A stretch of 64,000 nt of DNA from JAXGXJ01 sp050943595 (GTDB taxonomy: Bacteria; Actinomycetota; Thermoleophilia; RBG-16-64-13), in the NCBI GenBank assembly GCA_050943595.1, contig JBMNPM010000004.1, positions 1-64,000 on the forward strand, in the 5' to 3' direction. Both the position numbers and the translations under genes were made by a program. Position 1 is the stretch's first letter, and the number at the start of each line of letters is the position of its first letter. The notes beneath the pieces were generated by a model, which was given only the letters and a program-made list of their open reading frames with translations, did no database searches and was not told the DNA's origin. Positions 51,141-59,910 of the stretch are shown here, piece after piece.

Positions 51141-52628
51141 ATGAGTTTTGTTACCGACAAATTAAAAGAAGTACTGATGGCCGTTGGCCCGGTGATTATA
51201 ATAGTCAGTCTTCTTAGTTTTATTCTTATACCGGTCGACGCTTTGATTTTAGGTAGGTTTTATATAGGAGCTCTTTGCGTCATTATAGGGTTGACTATTT
51301 TTTTGATAGGTATAAGCACGGGGTTCACTCCGATGGGTAAAGAGATGGGTATATCGGTTGCAAAATCGAACAAACTCGCTGTACTATGCATAGGTGGTCT
51401 CTTACTAGGATTTTTTATATCTGTTGCGGAGCCAGACTTACATATATTAGCTGAACAAGTAGCCCTTGTTACATCAGGTGCTCTTAGCAGGATGAGTATA
51501 GTCTTGATAGTTTCCGTCGGGGTTGCGGCATCGGTTATGTTGGGGCTTTTGCGTATAGTATTTAACAAATCGGTAAAAATCTTCTTTCTTATCACCTTTT
51601 CTCTAATACTAATACTCGGTATATTTAGTGAACTCGGCTTTTTAGCAATCGCATTTGACGCCTCCGCCGCTGTCACCGGAGCTTTAGCTGTGCCGTTTAT
51701 ACTCGCTGTAGCGGGCGGGGTGTCGGGTCTTAAGAAAGACTCGACTTCTGCGAAAGAAGACAGCTTTGGTTTAGTCGGCACATCCTCCTGCATCACGATA
51801 TTGGTTGTGCTATTAGCCGGTGTTATTACTTTTCACGGAGAGATAGCAGGAGATTTAGAAGTTGAATTGAGTGCCAGCGGAAAGCTCATGAATCCTTTTA
51901 TTAACAGCTTTGTTGGCGTGGCAAGGGATAGTTTCATTTCTCTTGCTCCGATAGCAATTCTGTTTTTTATAGTAAACTTCTTTTCTATCAAGGTCTCCAA
52001 GAGACTTTTTAAAAGAATATCCGTCGGTCTGGTTTTGACTCTGATAGGCCTCATACTTTTCTTGTGGGGAGTCAACGCCGGTTTCATGAATGCAGGGGCT
52101 GTGGTGGGCTATCAATTAGCCGGCTTAGGAAATATGACAGTCTTAGTCATCAGCTTTATAATTGGAGTTGTCATTATACTTGCTGAACCAGCGGTATATG
52201 TACTTACACATCAAATAGAGGAAGTCACATCTGGATATATAAGTAAGGGCAACGTATTGATAGCGTTGTGTTTTGGCGTCGGTATGGCGATATTCTTGTC
52301 AATATTGAAAATAGTAGTCCCCGCCATACAGTTGTGGCATTTGCTATTAGTTGGGTATGGTTTGTCTTTAGCGCTCTTTGCTGTTGTACCACCTTTGTTT
52401 GTCGGTATAGCTTTTGACGCGGGAGCCGTTGCAAGCGGACCTATGTCTGCTACATTTATTCTAGCCTTTGCCCACGGTGTAGCGAGCCAGGTAGAGGGCG
52501 CTAACGTCTTGATAGACGGCTTCGGCGTCATAGCCATGGTCGCAATGATGCCTGTTATAACATTACAATTGCTGGGTCTAGTATTTAGTATTAAATCTAG
52601 AAAGGGCAAGATTGATGAGCGAAGCTAG
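51141..52628 (+). CDS. DUF1538 family membrane protein (tandem repeat, putative permease)
   Basis: A 495-residue integral membrane protein with about 12 hydrophobic segments. It consists of two related halves: compare AEPDLHILAEQVALVTSGALS (about residues 98-118) with AEPAVYVLTHQIEEVTSGYIS (about 350-370), each followed by a similar helix. This matches the DUF1538 family, predicted transporters of unknown substrate. The gene is far richer in A/T than its surroundings and uses A/T-ending codons, indicating transfer. It overlaps the P-II gene by 14 bases, so the two are expected to work together. The ATG at 51141 follows TAGGGTAGCT, a weak ribosome site. Confidence 0.82.
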   Translation: MSFVTDKLKEVLMAVGPVIIIVSLLSFILIPVDALILGRFYIGALCVIIGLTIFLIGISTGFTPMGKEMGISVAKSNKLAVLCIGGLLLGFFISVAEPDLHILAEQVALVTSGALSRMSIVLIVSVGVAASVMLGLLRIVFNKSVKIFFLITFSLILILGIFSELGFLAIAFDASAAVTGALAVPFILAVAGGVSGLKKDSTSAKEDSFGLVGTSSCITILVVLLAGVITFHGEIAGDLEVELSASGKLMNPFINSFVGVARDSFISLAPIAILFFIVNFFSIKVSKRLFKRISVGLVLTLIGLILFLWGVNAGFMNAGAVVGYQLAGLGNMTVLVISFIIGVVIILAEPAVYVLTHQIEEVTSGYISKGNVLIALCFGVGMAIFLSILKIVVPAIQLWHLLLVGYGLSLALFAVVPPLFVGIAFDAGAVASGPMSATFILAFAHGVASQVEGANVLIDGFGVIAMVAMMPVITLQLLGLVFSIKSRKGKIDERS

Positions 52629-53277
52629 GATATGTCATTATAGTTTGCTCACAGTAATAACTAAAAGAGGCAAGGGAAAAAAAGCAGCAATTATAGCTAG
52701 AAGGAAGGGCGTTCCGGGGGCTACCATAGTCTTGGGATGGGGCACAAACAGAAATCGCTACTTGTGTACGCTTGGCATGGGTCATGAGGATAAGGATATA
52801 GTTTATATGGTAAGTGATCCGGAGACAATAGATTTGGCTCTGGAGGCTATTAAAGACGAAATGCACCTGGAAAAGCCCGACCATGGTATTGCTATTTGCC
52901 AAGATTTATCAGAATGCTGTGGTGTTCACCGCATAAATGAAGTAAAACCGGAAGGACCAAAAGGAAATAAAAATATGGAAGGTCTGATAACGGTCATAGT
53001 AGATATGGGTAAGGCAGAAGATGTTATGGATTCAGCTAAAAAAGCGGGATCCATAGGTGGGACAATTATGAATGCCAGGGGTTTCGGTGTCCATGAAACA
53101 GCGAAAATTTTTAATGTAGAAGTGGTGCCTGAAAAGGAGGTAGTCCTCATACTTGCGGATCTCGATAAGGCTGATGCGATAATGTCAAAAATAGAAGAGG
53201 ATATGGATATACAGTCACCGGGTAAGGGGATTATGTATCTACAACCGGTTATCAAGTCTGTAGGTGTGGAAAAGTAG
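52615..53277 (+). CDS. Tandem P-II-like regulatory protein
   Basis: 220 residues with two ferredoxin-like P-II halves. The second is the clearer: GLITVIVDMGKAEDVMDSAKK, GGTIMNARGFG, then PEKEVVLILADLDKADAIM and SPGKGIMYLQPV, the standard order of P-II strands and loops. The T-loop region is short and lacks the uridylylated tyrosine context of GlnB. Family members signal by binding nucleotides and small effectors, often on membrane transporters. The start lies inside the end of the DUF1538 gene, which makes that protein the likely target. A/T-rich like its partner; a terminator follows. Confidence 0.82.
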   Translation: MSEARICHYSLLTVITKRGKGKKAAIIARRKGVPGATIVLGWGTNRNRYLCTLGMGHEDKDIVYMVSDPETIDLALEAIKDEMHLEKPDHGIAICQDLSECCGVHRINEVKPEGPKGNKNMEGLITVIVDMGKAEDVMDSAKKAGSIGGTIMNARGFGVHETAKIFNVEVVPEKEVVLILADLDKADAIMSKIEEDMDIQSPGKGIMYLQPVIKSVGVEK

Positions 53278-53320
53278 TGTTTTGTAGTAGTGCGGTGTGC
53301 TTTTCAATGATGAACTTCAG

Positions 53321-53352
53321 ATGTGAGCCCGCTCAACTAAGTAGGCTCACTT
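53321..53352 (+). terminator. Probable terminator of the DUF1538/P-II pair
   Basis: GTGAGCC and GGCTCAC flank a 14-base loop and are followed by TTGCGTTTTG. Confidence 0.55.
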
Positions 53353-53689
53353 GCGTTTTGTGGGGTTTCGGGCCCACCCTTGCAGGCGAATCGCAGCCCG
53401 GGTCTAGTAGGGTCCAATAGCACATCGAACGGCGGCTTCGGTTTCGGGATCAAGCCGGTATCCGGGTTGACGAGAACCTGCTGGAAGACCACCTGGTTGA
53501 ACTGCTTCTTGATGTGGCTGGGCGCGGTCTTGTATGCCAAGGTGCAGTCTGCCGTCAGATTCAGTGCGGCCTGGAGATTACCGGCGACTTGTTCAAACTC
53601 GACATCGCTCCCATCGAGTCTGCCGCTAACCTGGCGTAGTGGCGTGGTGATACGTTTCTGCTCTTGTCTAAGGACATTGAGGGGGCGGC

Positions 53690-53809
53690 TACCGAGCCCG
53701 TATTGACTACTGCCTGACGTTCTTCACCGCCTACGTGGACTACCCGTTTGACGACATTACCGACCCCCGCACTGTATTCTTGGCGCGGGCCTCGCTGGTA
53801 GCAGTATGA
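53690..53809 (+). pseudogene. Open fragment of unknown origin
   Basis: A frame reading YRARIDYCLTFFTAYVDYPF and then DITDPRTVFLARASLVAV ends in TGA at 53807-53809. The composition looks protein-coding, but there is no start and no family was recognised. It lies in the segment separating the two recombinase blocks. Confidence 0.3.
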
Positions 53810-53843
53810 TCATTCCTGAAATCGTCGATCATTCCTGAAATCG
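53806..53843 (+). repeat. Tandem duplication of an 18-19-base unit
   Basis: ATCATTCCTGAAATCGTCG occurs twice in direct succession, just before the cdd1-like pseudogene. Confidence 0.7.
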
Positions 53844-53889
53844 TCGACAGCAGGGATGTGCGAGAGGAACATGTGGGGGAGATGCTGAA

Positions 53890-54115
53890 ATGACCGACCT
53901 GACGAAAATCCCCGGCATCGGCAAGGATATGGCGTAAGCACCTGATCCGTGCCGGATATCCAAATATAGAATCCCTCAAAGGGCAAGACCCCAACGAGGT
54001 TTACGCCAAGGACTGCCTTGCACAGGGTGTTCAGGTTGACCGCTGCGCTCTGTGTTGCTATCGGTTGGCTGTGCATTACGCCGATCACGACGGGCAGTTG
54101 ATGGAGGGCAAGTAG
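53890..54115 (+). pseudogene. Frameshifted Cdd1-like helix-hairpin-helix protein
   Basis: The first frame from ATG 53890 reads TDLTKIPGIGKDMA and stops at TAA (53935). Dropping one T there restores KHLIRAGYPNIESLKGQDP and DRCALCCYRLAVHYADHDG to a stop at 54115. This is the pattern of the short 'pathogenicity locus' Cdd1 proteins (HhH motif, then GQDPxExY and a CxL-x-R segment). About 75 residues when repaired. A sequencing error cannot be excluded, but neighbouring genes are also broken. It sits between the two blocks of the serine recombinase remnant, on the other strand. Confidence 0.7.
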
Positions 54116-54604
54116 AGCTGGTGGAAGTGGAGGGATTGAGAGACGAGTAGGGCTTCGACCCTGTCCGGAAGGCAGGGTCCAGCGCGATTCATTCATAGTG
54201 TTCCTCAATACCCGCTTCCAGCTCGTTATCACTAGGGAACATCTTCTGACGGCACTCGTTGCGCTTGCTATGGTGACCGGAGTAGATGAAATACGGGTCA
54301 ACAGGTGCCCGATTGGGACTTGGCTATGTGCACGAGTAGCACTGCTTCGGGTTGTTTGGCGAGGCATAGACGCAATGGAGGTAGCGATCTTTGACCGCGC
54401 GCGAACGGGAAGACCTTAGATGCGGTGTTCGTCGTGGACTACTGCAGGTGTTGACAGGGCCGGGGCGGTCAAGTCAGAATGTCTCAAGCTGGAAGCTGAT
54501 TGAATGGCGGCCGGGTTTTGTTGGCGCTCCTTGAGGAAGGCGGCAACTCGTCCCGAGCCTCCAGGACGGCCGCCGCTCTTGATTCTTGGAAACGGGGACA
54601 GTAG

Positions 54605-56434
54605 ATGAAGCTCATCAAGAAGTTCGCTCTCGCTCTTTCAGCACTGGTCTTCGCGACTCTCTTCTTCGTGCTCCCTGCGCAGGCTCTCGCACCGACTGAC
54701 GGCTGGACGGTATCGCTCATCCCGGGTACCGACAAGATGCTCCACGGGTTGGGTGACGTAGGACAATCGAGCCTTCGAGAGGAGGGTCGGCAGACTGACG
54801 AGACCACGCGCGCACTCGCGCCCGCAACCTCCCCCCCGTCGTTCTTTCCCACTTGGGCCGTTGATGGCGGCCGGGTTATCTACAGCGCGTTCTACGGCGA
54901 GTCTCCCCAAGTCTATCTCTACGACATTTTGAGTGACCAGGTGACTCAGTTGACCGACGACGGCACGGACGCCGAGACAATCGAGCTAAAACAGGTACAG
55001 GTCCGCATATCGGGAGACTGGGCGGCGTGGATAAGGGGCTACGGCTACGGCCAGGGTGACATCAACCTGTGCAACCTGGCGAGTGGTGAGACCAGGCAGT
55101 TCACCCCCCGAGCGCCGGTGGCCTCCTGGCGCTTGATCGGAGACCGGTTGGTGTGGCAGGAGGAGGCGGCGGAGCCCGGTGCCGGCAATCTCTACCTCTA
55201 CGATCCAGCTGTCGACTCCACACGAGAGATCGTTGCTGCGCATGGACTCATCTGCTTTGCCACTGATGGCGAGCGCATCGCCTGGGCGGGAGGCAGGGAC
55301 GGGACCGAGATCTACGTCTCCGATTTTGCCGGTGGTGACGTAAGGAAGGTCGCCAACGCTTCTTCCAAGGTGGGAGCGATCGTCGTGAAGAATGATGTGT
55401 TTGCCTGGTCCGAGCAGGCCGACGATTACACTACCCGGGTGGTCCGGCGCTCCAACACAGGCGAGCAGACGGTAGTCGATACGTCCGGCGCTTTCTACCT
55501 GAGCCTGGACCTTCAGACCGACGGTCGCTATGTCACCTGGAATCACAAAGAGGGACTGGTGGGCAACGAAGTCTGGCTCTATGACACTGAGAGTGGGGAG
55601 AAGATCGAATTGGCCGGCAGCGCCGTGAATCTCGACTCTGGCCGCCTCGTTTGGACGCAGGTCGGGATGGGTCGAGACATGGTCATGGTTCGCGATCTTG
55701 CCACCGGTTTGACCACTCAGCTGACGAATAACCCCTGGAGCCAACGCTTTCCGGTGGTGAGCGGCGAGCATGTCGTCTGGTATCAGTACGACGCCTACTC
55801 GGCAAGCCCCCTGGGGCGCGGCATCTTCGTGGCGACGGCTCCAGATGCTCCGACGGCGCCGGTCTTCACCGACCTGGGTTCGGATCAACCCTACCGTACT
55901 GCCATCCAGTGGCTGGGGGAGCAGGGGTATTCGCTTGGCTATCCAGTGATGGGCGGGCCTCAGTTTCGGACAGACGCCCCGCTGCTTCGTCAACACTTCT
56001 GCATATTTCTTGTCCGCGTACTGGGGATCGAGGTGGGCGACGTACCCGTTCGCTTCGCCGACCTCGACACCACCACATCTGGCAATTCCTACGAGGCCCA
56101 AGTGCTCGCCACCCTTGCGCGGGTCGGCATCCTTAGGGGTAATGAACACGGATTACTGAATCCGATGAGCCCAATCTCTCGCGGACAGGCTGTCACCCTA
56201 CTCGTGCGGGCCATTGACACCGCGCACCCCGGCCTACTAAGGTCCTTCACGGGAAAACCTCACCCCGATCTTGTTCACGGAGCGAATGTATCGAGGGCCG
56301 GCTTGAGCGGCCTGCTCGACGGCCTAGACGGGTATAGCTATGGCCGGTTGGGCTGGGACACCTGGGCGCCAGCCAGTCGGGGCGAGGCAGCCCAGATGCT
56401 GTGGAACGCAGCGGGCGTCTTGTCGCAGCCGTAA
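54605..56434 (+). CDS. Secreted beta-propeller protein with C-terminal SLH-like repeats
   Basis: A 609-residue exported protein. A signal peptide (about residues 1-27, ending PAQALA) precedes a variable stretch and a TolB/WD-like propeller with repeats such as VYLYDILSDQVTQLTDD, INLCNLASGETRQFT, LYLYDPAVDSTREIV, VWLYDTESGEKIELA and VMVRDLATGLTTQLT. From about residue 420 SLH-type modules follow (FTDLGSDQPYRTAIQWLGEQGYSLGY; VRFADLDTTTSGNSYEAQVLATLA; PASRGEAAQMLWNAAG). The C-terminal layout matches the surface protein at 24006. Probably a wall-associated binding protein of unknown ligand. It stands alone; no terminator was identified. Confidence 0.75.
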   Translation: MKLIKKFALALSALVFATLFFVLPAQALAPTDGWTVSLIPGTDKMLHGLGDVGQSSLREEGRQTDETTRALAPATSPPSFFPTWAVDGGRVIYSAFYGESPQVYLYDILSDQVTQLTDDGTDAETIELKQVQVRISGDWAAWIRGYGYGQGDINLCNLASGETRQFTPRAPVASWRLIGDRLVWQEEAAEPGAGNLYLYDPAVDSTREIVAAHGLICFATDGERIAWAGGRDGTEIYVSDFAGGDVRKVANASSKVGAIVVKNDVFAWSEQADDYTTRVVRRSNTGEQTVVDTSGAFYLSLDLQTDGRYVTWNHKEGLVGNEVWLYDTESGEKIELAGSAVNLDSGRLVWTQVGMGRDMVMVRDLATGLTTQLTNNPWSQRFPVVSGEHVVWYQYDAYSASPLGRGIFVATAPDAPTAPVFTDLGSDQPYRTAIQWLGEQGYSLGYPVMGGPQFRTDAPLLRQHFCIFLVRVLGIEVGDVPVRFADLDTTTSGNSYEAQVLATLARVGILRGNEHGLLNPMSPISRGQAVTLLVRAIDTAHPGLLRSFTGKPHPDLVHGANVSRAGLSGLLDGLDGYSYGRLGWDTWAPASRGEAAQMLWNAAGVLSQP

Positions 56435-56645
56435 GGCTATCCACCGGGTGACGAAACGCACAGGTCACTACAGGGGCACCCCATCCCTTGTCGCGTGTCT
56501 TTTATAGACGTTGGCCCAGAGGGAGATTCCTGTCTATCGGTCACAATACGCTGAGGCTTTGGCGCGGTTTAGTCGGTGGCAGTATGACGTGATGCGCAAC
56601 CTGCTCGCTACTCCTTGCTGGAGATTTTCCCTACATCTCGAATGA

Positions 56646-56924
56646 GAGCACGTATCCCGCTATGAGAACAGGGTTCCCGCTCCTCCTGCAGGCTACCGAC
56701 CGGCCTTCACCGACGCACCCGGTATCGCACCCGATCTTCGGGATGAACTTGCGCTCCTTGCCTACAATGAGGTTGTCCGCGGGGTATCCGAAACCAGTTT
56801 TGCTCCCAACCGGACCTGCTCACGTGGACAGGCGGCCAAGATGAATGCGTTTCCGGAGTCCGAGCAACCCGCCAGGAGGAGCGTCCCGAACAGTACGCCA
56901 AGCAGTACAACCCAGGCCAGATAG
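56646..56924 (+). pseudogene. Remnant of a third SLH-type surface protein
   Basis: The frame from 56646 to the TAG at 56922 has no start but reads PAGYRPAFTDAPGIAPDLRD, LALLAYNEVVRGVSETSFA and NRTCSRGQAAKMNAF, which is one SLH repeat with its usual FxD start, internal GV/VRG turn and SRGQAA end. No signal peptide or other repeats remain. Confidence 0.6.
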
Positions 56925-57030
56925 TCGTATTTTGCTGGGTGCCGATACTTTTCTACCTCCAGAATTACCCGTGTCCACTCCACGGACGACAGTATCGCAG
57001 TCGTGGCACGAGAGGCCTCGCTTGCATAGG

Positions 57031-57126
57031 CCCGCTACGATGCGACGAGCATCCGCACAGTCGTCGAGAAGGCCGGGGTCGACCCTGCTCTTATCATGCG
57101 CTACTTCTCATCCTTCAGCTGCTTCT
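57031..57126 (+). pseudogene. Remnant of a TetR-type DNA-binding domain
   Basis: The frame reads ARYDATSIRTVVEKAGVDPA then LIMRYFSS, the helix-turn-helix of TetR regulators. It has a TAG upstream in frame (57025) and ends after about 32 codons. Not a functional gene. Confidence 0.5.
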
Positions 57127-57733
57127 AGTCACCCATCTTCATATATGCGCGGCCGAGGGGCGTCCCTCCTTCGGGATCGGCTATCCATCTTCCGTCGGAA
57201 ACAGCCGTGAACGGCATGTCCACATTGGTTGGCTCCGGCAGCAGTGGCGCTTCCCGCCATGCCTTGTCCAGAAGGGTGATGATGGTCTCGTCCTCGGTCT
57301 GGTCGGTGATCTGCCCGCCGATCGTCTCGAACTGGGTCTCCAGCGACGAAGTCATGTCAATGCCTTGGATAGCGAGGGTCACCGTGGCGCTTTTGTCATC
57401 CACTTTCTCATCAACCACGGAGAACTGTACCTTGGAAAGCCCTGCCAACATGGCTTCGGTGAGCTGGGTCTCCTGCTCGGGGCTGGGTGTGACTCCCCAC
57501 ATATCCAGCAGGGTTTCGTTGGCGGCTCCGAACGCCCCTTGCTCTGTGATCACGGTATCCGGATTGTATGCTTTAAGCCCAGATACGTTCCCGCGCATTG
57601 CCTCCAAATACAGCGGGGCAACCTCGCTAGGAGATTTCTTAGTGGATTCCTGCTCTGCCGTGTCGCATCCGATGATGGCAGCCGCCAGTACCACGGCCAT
57701 CAACACGGCCGTCAATCGGGCGATTCTCTGCAT
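57125..57733 (-). CDS. Lipoprotein of unknown function
   Basis: 202 residues. The signal peptide (TAVLMAVVLAAAIIGC) ends in a lipobox with Cys about residue 24, followed by a linker and a soluble alpha/beta domain (SPSEVAPLYLEAMRGNVSGL; VQFSVVDEKVDDKSATVTLAI) that recalls DUF5105/DUF4878-type lipoproteins, where SATVTL-like strands are typical; I do not assign it firmly. ATG 57733 is preceded by AAGGAGG at good spacing, strong support for a real gene. It is transcribed against its neighbours and probably monocistronic. Confidence 0.7.
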   Translation of the reverse strand: MQRIARLTAVLMAVVLAAAIIGCDTAEQESTKKSPSEVAPLYLEAMRGNVSGLKAYNPDTVITEQGAFGAANETLLDMWGVTPSPEQETQLTEAMLAGLSKVQFSVVDEKVDDKSATVTLAIQGIDMTSSLETQFETIGGQITDQTEDETIITLLDKAWREAPLLPEPTNVDMPFTAVSDGRWIADPEGGTPLGRAYMKMGD

Positions 57734-57773
57734 CGTTGCCTCCTTGGTCCGGGGTAGTGTCCCAGGTAGCACC

Positions 57774-58179
57774 CCACGACGTAGTGTAAGAGCTACGACG
57801 TTCTCGCAGGGTCTTCACAGCTTAGCTTTCAGTAGACGAGAATAGCAACAACGTGAGCGACGTCTCCTTCGGTCTTTGCGGTCTAGCTTAATAGATGTTA
57901 ATAGATGTGGGCCGGAGAATGCCGGCTTATGTACCGGAGCCCCTACCATCTACTCGCTGTTCTGTTCGGCAGACACAGCGCCGATCGGGTGGATGAGGCT
58001 TTTCTCATCAGAGAAGGTGCCTACCACCCTCCTCAAGAACAGAGGGGAGAGCTGTGATGTCCTTCTTTACATCAACCGAGGGGGAAGGATACAACCAACT
58101 TTTGGGAGTAGCTCATCGCGGCCCCAGGGGTCGCTCGTTCCGCCAAGCGGACAATCCTGGCATATAGTGAAGGGATTGC
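57774..58179. other. Intergenic stretch without a recognised gene
   Basis: About 400 bases. A short tandem repeat TTAATAGATG occurs twice at 57888-57907. Open frames present here show no protein-like pattern. TATAGT at 58164-58169 may be the -10 of the following small gene. Confidence 0.35.
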
Positions 58180-58380
58180 ATGATGAAGCGCTACCCACTT
58201 GCTCTACTGGCGCTTATCCTACTTACCGCCACCATTGGAATTGCAACACATCAGCGGGTCGACGCAGTGGACTCATTGACGACGGACGGTACCTCCACCT
58301 TCTCGCCAAACACCGCCAACCCATCATCCCTTCCTCCATATCCCGAATCTGACTCTAGTGGGACACAAAGGGTCCAGTGA
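58180..58380 (+). CDS. Small secreted peptide, hypothetical
   Basis: 66 residues (start ATG 58180 or 58183) with a clear signal peptide (KRYPLALLALILLTATIGIA) and a Ser/Thr/Pro-rich remainder. GAAGGGA lies at suitable spacing and TATAGT further upstream. No family recognised. It may be the intact start of a decayed larger exported protein. Confidence 0.4.
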   Translation: MMKRYPLALLALILLTATIGIATHQRVDAVDSLTTDGTSTFSPNTANPSSLPPYPESDSSGTQRVQ

Positions 58381-58637
58381 CGTATTGCCCAAATCACCAT
58401 GGTTGGTGCTGCACCGTCTAAACACGGTGTTTGCACGGCTGAGACATTGCCCCGTGTGCAGAATGATGGACCCTGCTTGTTACCTCGGTGGGCGCCATGC
58501 TGATGATGTCGGCCATTGTGGTGCTTTCGTCGTCTTGGTTCTTGGTGGAACACGACGATTCTAGGGTGCTTGGTGGCCGACGCTCTACTGCTTTGCGGTC
58601 TCGGGGCCGGTACAATAATGGGGACTCGCTTACTCGC

Positions 58638-59534
58638 TTATTTGAGTCTGGCCTCTTCATCCAACGCATCATTCACCCGCCGGGTGAATTTGTCGATGGT
58701 GAACCAATTGTTATTAGCCGGTTCTGCCTTTGAGCTCACCTCGTAGAGACGCGTGCGCCAGTTCCCACTCTGTAGATCGGCCTCCAAGATTGGTCCCTCA
58801 ATCCCACCTGACCGGCCCATGGTCTTCCATGGGTGAGATTTCCTGTAGCCGTCTACGATGTCTTGGCCCGCACACTTTGACTCGGCATTCTTTCCCCATG
58901 TTTCCGGCTGGGAACAGAGGTCCTGCCATCGCTCGAGGGCGATGGCAAGCACTCCCGTGAAGTAGTCATCGTCGCCGCGGATAGGTCGGTACGCCTCCAG
59001 CAACGTCTCCCAAGTGAGGATCGGTATCTCTTTCTGACCCGCAACGACTGGAGCAGCTCCAATTGACTCGACGTAGCCACTGGGCAAGAGAGCCACGTGG
59101 TGAAGGTGGTCGATCTTGACGTGATGCGCCAGATAGGCAAGCTGGGTTTGCTGAGCTTCGAGCTGCTTCACCAGCGAGTGCCGCTGTGGCCGATTGTACA
59201 TCTTGGCCTCAATGGCAATGAGGACCGTCTCATTGCCTCGAGCTAGAATCATCACATCTGGCGTGTCTTTCGTCTTTGGTGGGCTGGGGAACCGCTTTGT
59301 CGCCTGCGACCCAAATATCGACTCGACGAGACTGTATTCGGTGAAGAACTGGATGTTGGTTGTCTGGGGGCGACCATCGATGGGTGGAAGCGTACAGCCC
59401 GGAATGAGCGACGCTAACACGTCCAGCTCGCGAAAGCCATTTGCGCAGACGATCATCGGGAGCACTGTGCCGGTGAAATACCGCTCCTTGCGGTTCAGGG
59501 GTAGTCCAGTAGCTATGAGGTCTGCGAGCGACAA
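58638..59534 (-). CDS. PD-(D/E)XK nuclease-like protein
   Basis: 298 residues. The segment TPDVMILARGNETVLIAIEAKMY gives the Asp...Glu-x-Lys arrangement of the PD-(D/E)XK nuclease fold, with LVKQLEAQQTQLAYL as the following helix. The rest (HHVALLPSGYVES; RWQDLCSQPETWG) matches no family I can name. The start is TTG 59534 with AGGAGAG just upstream. Neighbouring CRISPR genes and the insertion-element traces suggest a defence-related role, for example a restriction-like enzyme, but no methylase accompanies it. Confidence 0.6.
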   Translation of the reverse strand: MSLADLIATGLPLNRKERYFTGTVLPMIVCANGFRELDVLASLIPGCTLPPIDGRPQTTNIQFFTEYSLVESIFGSQATKRFPSPPKTKDTPDVMILARGNETVLIAIEAKMYNRPQRHSLVKQLEAQQTQLAYLAHHVKIDHLHHVALLPSGYVESIGAAPVVAGQKEIPILTWETLLEAYRPIRGDDDYFTGVLAIALERWQDLCSQPETWGKNAESKCAGQDIVDGYRKSHPWKTMGRSGGIEGPILEADLQSGNWRTRLYEVSSKAEPANNNWFTIDKFTRRVNDALDEEARLK

Positions 59535-59599
59535 TGCTCTCCTGCTCTCGGAGTCTCGGCATAGGCAACGCTGATTTTATCAGTGGCCTTGATGACGAG

Positions 59600-59735
59600 T
59601 CCTCTCGCTCTGGGTTGACGTATGGGCAGCCGGCCCTCCCGATCTCTCCGATGAACTCTGTCAGTGTCGGTTTGAAATTGACCGGCGCTAATGGGCCAGT
59701 TTCGCACCGGCATTGACATCCCAGGCATCAACCGG
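59600..59735 (-). mobile_element. Possible end of an IS21-like element
   Basis: On the minus strand the sequence from about 59720 contains TGTCAATGCCGGTGCGAAAC and then TAGCGCCGGTCAATTTCAAA, a pattern of related short repeats near a TGTCA end as found at IS21-family termini. No transposase gene is present and the other end was not found; low certainty. Confidence 0.25.
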
Positions 59736-59910
59736 CATCTTGAGACCCGGCTGGGACCGACCGCTTCCATTGCGCCATCACCATCACAAAGATGTTTTCG
59801 CAGGCCGGCAAGACCAGCAGCAGTGTGCAGGGTGACGCTATCAGCGGTCTGACTCCAGGGGACTTGGAGATGGCTACCCCTCCACCACGGCTGCGGCTTA
59901 TGGCTTATAA

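Larger units (their letters stand above)
53337..54400 (-). pseudogene. Shattered large serine recombinase (integrase)
   Basis: Two blocks on the minus strand belong to one large serine recombinase. Block 1 (about 54170-54390) reads PYFIYSGHHSKRNECRQ and ELEAGIEEHYE, the zinc-ribbon region, but contains TAG and TGA stops. Block 2 (53337-53715) reads PLNVLRQEQKRITTPLRQ, VEFEQVAGNLQAALNL, AYKTAPSHIKKQFNQVVF and PPFDVLLDP, the coiled-coil and C-terminal end typical of actinobacterial integrases. The catalytic N-terminus is missing, and about 450 bases with an unrelated plus-strand gene separate the blocks. It lies 2.5 kb from tmRNA, a classic integration target. Family assignment is by pattern recognition, not a search. 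Confidence 0.7.

Noticed and set aside
53380..53706. Plus-strand open frame of 108 codons
   Set aside because: The minus strand of the same stretch reads as the recombinase C-terminus with clear family pattern, so the plus frame is a shadow.
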